Made by a program: the position numbers and the translations under genes
Notes under the pieces: generated by a model
What the model was told of the DNA's origin: nothing
What the model saw: only the letters and a program-made list of their open reading frames with translations
Database searches by the model: none
Assembly: GCA_963648435.1 (NCBI GenBank)
Contig: CAVJDT010000055.1
Location: 1 to 9,717, forward strand
Origin: UMGS75 sp963648435
GTDB lineage: Bacteria > Bacillota_I > Bacilli_A > ML615J-28 > CAG-313
DNA: 9,717 nucleotides
Direction of reading: 5' to 3'
Shown here: positions 5,481 through 9,717 of the stretch, piece after piece
Layout of the letters: each line of letters begins with the position of its first letter
Numbering within the stretch: position 1 is the first letter of the stretch

Positions 5481-6641
5481 ATGAAAATATATTTAAATAA
5501 AAATGAAGAAGAGCGAATTATTAAAGGACATCCTTGGATTTTTTCTAATGAAGTTTGGAAATTTGAAGGTAACATTGTATCAGGTGAAGTGTGTGAAGTA
5601 TACGCATATAACAATACTTTTATTGGTCTTGGTTTCTTAAATACCAATAGTAAGATTATTGTTAGAATGCTTACCACAACTAAAGAAGAAATAAATGAAG
5701 AATTCTTTTATAATAGAATTTTAAAAGCATGGCAAATGCGTAAAAACCTTCAACTTGAAAATAATTGCCGCGTTGTGTATAGTGAAGCAGACTATATGCC
5801 TGGTTTAATCATAGATAAGTACGCGGAAACCTTAGTTATTCAAGTTTTATCTCTTGGTATGGATAAACATAAAGATTGGATTATAAATAGTTTAGTTAAA
5901 ATCTTCAATCCTAAATGCATTTATGAACGTAGTGATGTACCAGTTAGACATAAAGAAGGATTAGAGGAATTTAAAGGCGTTCTATATGGAAAGTTTAATC
6001 CTAAAGTTTTAATTGAAGAAAATGGAATTAAGATTTTAGTTGATATTGAAAATGGTCAAAAAACAGGTTATTTTTTAGACCAAAAAATGAATAGAAAATC
6101 ACTTGAACAATATGTAAAAAATAAAACCGTTTTAGATTGTTTTTCTCATACGGGAGGTTTCGCCTTGCATGCTGCCGCATATCAAGCTAAAGAAATTGTC
6201 GCAGTAGACATTAGTGAAAAAGCATGTAATGATATTACAAATAATGCTAAACTTAATAATTTTGACAATATAAGCGTAGTTTGTAGTGATGTTTTCGATT
6301 ATCTAAGAAATAATGAAAATAATCAAAAGTTTGATGTAATAATATTAGATCCCCCCGCATTTACTAAAAGCAAAGATACAATAAAAAAAGCCTATCGTGG
6401 GTATAAAGAAATAAATTTACAAGCTCTTAAAATGATAAAATCTGGTGGAGTTTTATTAACATTTTCATGCTCAATGAATATGACAAAAGAATTATTTTTA
6501 GAAATGATTAAAGATGCAGCTTTAGATAGTAAGCGACAAGTAAGACTTTTAGATTTTAGATTTCAATCAATCGATCATCCCATGTTACTTTCTGAAGAGG
6601 AATCAATATATCTAAAATGTGCAGTTCTTTATGTTATTTAG
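5481..6641 (+). CDS. Class I SAM-dependent rRNA methyltransferase of the RlmI/RlmQ family
   Basis: 386 residues, the usual length of COG1092 proteins, which methylate 23S rRNA (E. coli RlmI makes m5C1962; the Staphylococcus aureus member RlmQ is reported to make an m7G). Order seen: an N-terminal PUA-like RNA-binding domain (about 1-75) with GHPWIFSNEV (16-25); a linking domain; GQKTGYFLDQ (192-201); SAM-binding motif I VLDCFSHTGGF (217-227); the acidic SAM loop AVDIS (241-245); DPPAF (290-294); YKEIN (308-312); and SCS (329-331). Cys330 is where the RlmI catalytic cysteine is expected. Which base is modified cannot be told from sequence. ATG 5481 was preferred to ATG 5475, because AGGTAGG (5468-5474) would directly abut the earlier codon. 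The next gene, dapF, starts eight bases after its stop. Confidence 0.9.
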   Translation: MKIYLNKNEEERIIKGHPWIFSNEVWKFEGNIVSGEVCEVYAYNNTFIGLGFLNTNSKIIVRMLTTTKEEINEEFFYNRILKAWQMRKNLQLENNCRVVYSEADYMPGLIIDKYAETLVIQVLSLGMDKHKDWIINSLVKIFNPKCIYERSDVPVRHKEGLEEFKGVLYGKFNPKVLIEENGIKILVDIENGQKTGYFLDQKMNRKSLEQYVKNKTVLDCFSHTGGFALHAAAYQAKEIVAVDISEKACNDITNNAKLNNFDNISVVCSDVFDYLRNNENNQKFDVIILDPPAFTKSKDTIKKAYRGYKEINLQALKMIKSGGVLLTFSCSMNMTKELFLEMIKDAALDSKRQVRLLDFRFQSIDHPMLLSEEESIYLKCAVLYVI

Positions 6642-6648
6642 GTGTAAT

Positions 6649-7467
6649 ATGAAAATTATAAACTTTTCAAAATACCATGGTTGTGGTAATGATTTTATTA
6701 TCGTTGAAAACTTTAAAGACGATGCTCAAAAACTTGCAAAAGATATTTGTAATCGTAACACTGGGGTTGGTGCCGATGGCTTTATCAACTTAGATACGAC
6801 CAACATCAAAATGAACTTTTATAATCAAGATGGTTCTACAGGAACTATGTGTGGTAATGGGTTAAGGTGCTTAAGTGCATATTTACTAGAAAAAGAACTT
6901 GTTAAAACTTCATGTTTTGAAGTATTAACAGATGTAGGTAAAATGAAAGTAGAAGTCAAAGATTTTCAAAAACCATTATTTAAAGTTAATTTGGGCAAAG
7001 CATCGTTTGATACTACCAAATTACAAATAGAGACTTATAATCAAGTTTTCTTAAATGAAGAACTTAGTTATCAAGGTAACACATATATATGTTATGCTGT
7101 TTTTATTGGCGTAAAACATTTAGTTATATATGTTGATGATGTTACCATAATAACTGAAGAAATAGGTCATTACTTATCAAATCATCCATTATTTAAAAAT
7201 GCCATTAATGTTGATTTTGTTTCAATTATTAATCCAAATGAAATACACTTAAGAACTTATGAACGGGGAGTCGGTTTCACAAAAGCTTGTGGAACAGGTG
7301 CTGCTGCTTCTTTTGTAATCACTAATAAATTTAAACAAGGTAATAACACCATAAAAGTAGTAATGGACTTAGATAATTTAATCTTAACTAAATCTAAAAA
7401 CGATGAAATAATTATGGAAGGCACAGCTCTTAAAATATGTGATGGAACCTATATATGGAGGAACTAA
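6649..7467 (+). CDS. dapF: Diaminopimelate epimerase (DapF-type)
   Basis: Interconverts LL- and meso-diaminopimelate without a cofactor, for lysine and peptidoglycan precursors. 272 residues is the normal length. Both active-site cysteines are present in their motifs: Cys68 in MCGNGLRC (67-74) and Cys214 in ACGTGAAA (213-220). HGCGNDF (10-16), FYNQDGS (57-63), INVDFV (186-191) and RTYERGVG (202-209) carry other substrate-contacting residues of the family. One deviation: the usual GNPH is GVKH (154-157), so the conserved Asn is Val155. The start ATG 6649 follows AGGTG (6640-6644); an upstream ATG at 6619 would overlap the methyltransferase gene and add unrelated residues. The stop TAA shares a base with the ATG of dusB. 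No other dap or murein genes are in the window. Confidence 0.9.
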   Translation: MKIINFSKYHGCGNDFIIVENFKDDAQKLAKDICNRNTGVGADGFINLDTTNIKMNFYNQDGSTGTMCGNGLRCLSAYLLEKELVKTSCFEVLTDVGKMKVEVKDFQKPLFKVNLGKASFDTTKLQIETYNQVFLNEELSYQGNTYICYAVFIGVKHLVIYVDDVTIITEEIGHYLSNHPLFKNAINVDFVSIINPNEIHLRTYERGVGFTKACGTGAAASFVITNKFKQGNNTIKVVMDLDNLILTKSKNDEIIMEGTALKICDGTYIWRN

Positions 7468-8435
7468 TGAAAATTGGAAACCTAGAATTAAAAAATAATC
7501 TTATACTCGCGCCAATGGCTGGTGTTACTACATCGGCTTTTCGTACTATTTGCTTAGAAATGGGAGCAGGACTTGTTTATGCGGAAATGGTTAGTGATAA
7601 AGGATTAACTTATGGTAATCAAAAAACTCTTAAAATGATTGAAATAGAAAAAAATGAACATCCATTATCTATGCAAATATTTGGTAGTGATTATAAAACA
7701 ATCACTGCTGCGGCGAAACTAATATTAGAACATACAAATGTTGATATTATCGATGTTAATATGGGATGCCCAGTTAATAAAGTTGTTAAAAATGGGGCAG
7801 GTAGTGCTTTACTTAAAGAGCCACAAAAAATATATGATATTGTTAAAAGCCTAAAGGAAAATGTTAACATACCAGTAACTATCAAAATAAGAGCAGGATT
7901 TGATCATAATAATATTAATTGTGATGAAGTAACAAAACTCGCTTGTCTTGCTTCAGTTGATGCTATTGCGATACATGGAAGAACAAGGTCAGATTTTTAT
8001 AATGGTACTGCTAACCTTGATTATATAAAAATGGTAAAGGAAGCATCCACAGTTCCGGTTATTGGTAATGGTGATATTAAATCAATAGAATCTGCCATAA
8101 AAATGATTGAAACAACAAATGTTGATGCCTTAATGATAGGTCGTGCTAGTCTTGGTAATCCTTGGATATTTAAAGAATTAAATACTTATTTTACAAGCGG
8201 AACTGTTATTAATAAACCAGCAATTGAAGAAGTTATTACGATGATACTAGAACATGCAAAAAGACTAATAGCTATTAAAGGTGAGCATATCGCAATGATT
8301 GAAATGCGAACTCATGCCGCATGGTATTTAAAACAAATACCAATGACTAAACAATATCGTGCTGCGATAGTATCAATTAAAACTTATGAGGAACTTCAAA
8401 ATCTCTGTCAAGCTATTTTAAGAAGAACGTATTAA
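7467..8435 (+). CDS. dusB: tRNA-dihydrouridine synthase (DusB-type)
   Basis: A flavin enzyme that reduces specific uridines of tRNA to dihydrouridine using FMN and NADPH. 322 residues fit the family. Motifs in order: LAPMAGVT (14-21, FMN binding), MQIFGSD (69-75), DVNMGCPVNKVVKNGAG (96-112) with the catalytic Cys101, VTIKIRAGF (137-145), AIHGRTR (168-174), VIGNGDI (198-204) and IGRASLGNPWIF (224-235), then a C-terminal helical domain that binds tRNA. The gene starts at ATG 7467, one base overlapping the dapF stop (TAATG). A strong GGAGGA (7457-7462) lies inside the end of dapF, so the two are coupled. It is the last gene of the housekeeping block; the next clear terminator lies 143 bases further on. 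The subtype (DusB rather than DusA/C) is by overall resemblance. Confidence 0.92.
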   Translation: MKIGNLELKNNLILAPMAGVTTSAFRTICLEMGAGLVYAEMVSDKGLTYGNQKTLKMIEIEKNEHPLSMQIFGSDYKTITAAAKLILEHTNVDIIDVNMGCPVNKVVKNGAGSALLKEPQKIYDIVKSLKENVNIPVTIKIRAGFDHNNINCDEVTKLACLASVDAIAIHGRTRSDFYNGTANLDYIKMVKEASTVPVIGNGDIKSIESAIKMIETTNVDALMIGRASLGNPWIFKELNTYFTSGTVINKPAIEEVITMILEHAKRLIAIKGEHIAMIEMRTHAAWYLKQIPMTKQYRAAIVSIKTYEELQNLCQAILRRTY

Positions 8436-8577
8436 AAACATAATTAGTTCAAATAAAGCACATTACTTGTGGTAATTATTTCTCTATGGCATATTAAAGG
8501 TAACAACAAACAAATACACAATACACTTCCTATGAAGTGCCAACACCATTATAATATATATTGCACAAAATAAACAA
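8436..8577. other. Non-coding spacer with a small hairpin and a TATAAT box
   Basis: No convincing coding frame. CACTTC (8524-8529) and GAAGTG (8534-8539) form a 6-bp hairpin with a CTAT loop but no T-run. TATAAT (8550-8555) is a perfect -10 box with a poor -35 (TTCCTA, 8527-8532). A start there would give a leader that runs at once into the terminator at 8578. I see no recognisable riboswitch. Confidence 0.35.
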
Positions 8578-8604
8578 ACTCTCTTAGAAACAAGAGGGTT
8601 TTTT
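8578..8604 (+). terminator. Rho-independent terminator downstream of dusB
   Basis: ACTCTCTT (8578-8585) pairs with AAGAGGGT (8592-8599) over 8 bp with one G-U and an AGAAAC loop, followed by a T-run (8599-8604). It is the expected end of the transcript from the Nudix-to-dusB block. Confidence 0.8.
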
Positions 8605-8629
8605 GCGTTTAAAAAGGAGGATAATTAAA

Positions 8630-8680
8630 ATGAAGATCTGTCTAGTTTTAAAAAGAATCATCAAAGAGATAGTAGGCTAG
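8630..8680 (+). CDS. 16-codon mini-ORF with strong ribosome binding site
   Basis: AAGGAGG (8614-8620) stands nine bases before ATG 8630. The frame reads MKICLVLKRIIKEIVG and stops at TAG 8678-8680. The peptide would be small, hydrophobic and net positive (three Lys, one Arg, one Glu). It lies between the dusB terminator and the decayed lipoprotein gene. It may be a tiny membrane-active or leader peptide, or only the surviving start of a lost gene. There is no clear promoter of its own, and no family is recognised. Confidence 0.3.
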   Translation: MKICLVLKRIIKEIVG

Positions 8681-8728
8681 GAGTCACCACAGTAAAAAAA
8701 TATAAACTTTAAATAAGGAGGTGTAGAA

Positions 8729-9558
8729 ATGAAGAAAATATTATTATGTATAGCACTTTGCTTATTTATTGTAAAAAAGAAATGAAAATAGAAATGTTAG
8801 ATGTTTCATATTCAATTCATTAGACTAAAGAAAAACCAGCTGATAATAAATGGTATAAAAAATGGTTATTATCATCTACCTATAAAGATAAACCAAAAGG
8901 TTATATAGATGTTCAGACTAATATAGGTGTAATAAGGGGAAAATATACTAGTACATAAATTAAAATGTTTGATTACTATTATTTTGATAATTATCGTGAT
9001 GTAGATGGTAATTCATTTTCAGTAACCCAACATGGAAAGCTTAGCATATATATTTGGTATAAAAACAAGTGCAGAAAGTGAAGCAGTATTAAACGAGGAA
9101 GAGTGCATCAAAAAAGCAAATGAATTCTTTTGTAAAGTAGCGAGTATAAATGATTATACTAAAACAGTCAGTTATAAAGAAGTAGATAAAATATATATTG
9201 TTGAACATTACAAATATGTAGATGGAATTAAGACTTATGATAGTGCGGAAATAGAAGCTAAGTTATCAGGACAATTATCGTCTTATAGTGCGTTTTTGCT
9301 TGGAATGATTCCCAAAGATTTAAAACTAAATTATAATATGGAAGAAATAGACAAAAATTATTAAAACGCTTAGAAAAACGTTATGAACCAACAAAAGCAT
9401 ATTATGATTATATTGAATATGGTGAAAGAGAATATTATCTAGTCTTATTAAAAAAGAATAAATATTGTCTAGTTTGTTTAGCTACTGCTTATGGTGTTAA
9501 AGAAAAAGAAGGATATAGTAATCATACTAAAGACAAAACGCTTTATATGATTAGTTAA
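8729..9558 (+). pseudogene. Decayed lipoprotein gene (PepSY/YcdB-like module), several stops and frameshifts
   Basis: A perfect AAGGAGGTG (8715-8723) precedes ATG 8729 and a lipoprotein-type signal start (MKKILLCIALCLFIV). The frame then breaks near 8765-8781; in the next frame IYCKKEMKIEM supplies a candidate lipobox Cys. That frame meets TAG 8821-8823 and TAA 8956-8958 but is otherwise coding-like (KWYKKWLLSSTYKDKPKGY; YYYFDNYRDVDGNSFSV). A second frame change near 9026-9050 leads to a 110-codon stretch ending at 9364, containing AESEAVLNEEECIKKANEFF and YVDGIKTYDSAEIEAKLSG, which resembles PepSY/YcdB-type folds. A third change near 9361 continues to a natural-looking stop at 9556-9558 (CLVCLATAYGVKEKEGY). 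The ancestor was about 275 residues, exported and lipid-anchored. The family call is tentative. The lesions are TAG/TAA and indels, so a different genetic code would not rescue it. Confidence 0.75.
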
Positions 9559-9562
9559 CATT

Positions 9563-9576
9563 AAACAATATTGTTT
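9563..9576. repeat. Perfect 14-bp palindrome
   Basis: AAACAATATTGTTT is its own reverse complement, sits five bases after the pseudogene stop, and is flanked by TT and TAA. It could be an operator for a gene beyond the window or a chance AT-rich palindrome. Confidence 0.4.
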
Positions 9577-9628
9577 TAAGTAACGCAATAAGTTGTTAAA
9601 GCATTAGATATTATATAATCATAAATAG

Positions 9629-9661
9629 AAAAAACCAAAAAGTATACCTCTTTGGCTTTTT
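9629..9661 (+). terminator. Terminator-like hairpin after the lipoprotein pseudogene
   Basis: AAAAA-A-CCAAA (9629-9639) pairs with TTTGG-C-TTTTT (9651-9661) with one A/C mismatch, and the loop side can add AG/CT pairs. The 3' arm ends in a T-run, as in Rho-independent terminators. It probably marks the end of the old lipoprotein transcription unit. No gene is seen from here to the end of the window. Confidence 0.5.
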
Positions 9662-9717
9662 ATTAATAAGGAAATTCCATTTTTGTGGTTGATACCAAAA
9701 AAAGTCTTGAGTTAAAA

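Noticed and set aside
5127..5677. Minus-strand open frames at 5127-5324 and 5438-5677
   Set aside because: Opposite the well-identified Nudix and methyltransferase genes; no initiation signals.
7691..7885. Minus-strand 64-codon open frame
   Set aside because: Antisense to conserved dusB motifs; no supporting signals.
8729..9558. Use of an alternative genetic code (TGA as Trp) to rescue the broken gene
   Set aside because: The internal stops are TAG and TAA plus frame changes, tdk needs TGA as a stop, and Trp is coded by TGG in all intact genes.
1..9717. CRISPR arrays, insertion sequences, tRNA genes, riboswitches
   Set aside because: No spaced repeats of CRISPR type, no transposase frames or terminal inverted repeats, no tRNA cloverleaf and no recognised riboswitch core were seen on reading both strands.

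Overview
The window is very AT-rich DNA from a low-GC Gram-positive bacterium, most likely an uncultured or gut-type Bacilli/Mollicutes-like lineage. The evidence is the housekeeping gene families, a short (4.5S-type) SRP RNA, A/T-ending codons and AAGGAGG-type ribosome binding sites. The standard bacterial code fits: tdk ends in TGA, and no intact gene needs TGA as Trp. The presence of dapF argues for a meso-diaminopimelate or lysine pathway, so probably not a wall-less mycoplasma. I cannot name the genus.

Left part (1-3100): two overlapping plus-strand genes of the cell-surface type. The first is the 3' part of an unrecognised gene. The second is a giant secreted-type protein of 811 codons, with a Cys/His peptidase-like region, three beta-sandwich modules resembling pre-peptidase C-terminal (PPC) domains, and two Ig-like (BIG2-like) repeats. 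Its ribosome binding site, ATG and signal-peptide start are in place but out of frame with the body, so one base appears to have been lost inside the signal peptide. A hairpin terminator separates this pair from a convergent minus-strand gene (3104-3601). That gene looks like an internally deleted, catalytically dead C-terminal remnant of a GH13 alpha-glucosidase, yet it keeps a strong ribosome binding site.

Centre (3700-8435): a co-oriented housekeeping cluster of tdk (thymidine kinase), tadA (tRNA adenosine deaminase), the SRP RNA gene, a Nudix hydrolase of the Ap4A-hydrolase type, an RlmI/RlmQ-type rRNA methyltransferase, dapF and dusB. Three promoters can be read: one before tdk, a perfect-consensus promoter for the SRP RNA that starts inside the end of tadA, and an extended -10 before the Nudix gene. 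tdk/tadA and dapF/dusB overlap, and the Nudix-methyltransferase-dapF-dusB genes are tightly packed, so two co-transcribed blocks flank the SRP RNA. The theme is nucleotide salvage plus tRNA and rRNA modification. tadA followed by the SRP RNA is the same order as in Bacillus subtilis, but dnaX does not follow here.

Right part (8436-9717): a mostly non-coding stretch with a hairpin, a strong Rho-independent terminator and a 16-codon mini-ORF with a good ribosome binding site. It is followed by a decayed lipoprotein gene (8729-9558) carrying two in-frame stops and three frame changes, a perfect 14-bp palindrome and a last terminator-like hairpin. Intact housekeeping genes are therefore flanked on both sides by broken or shrunken surface and sugar-metabolism genes, which suggests ongoing gene loss in the accessory part.
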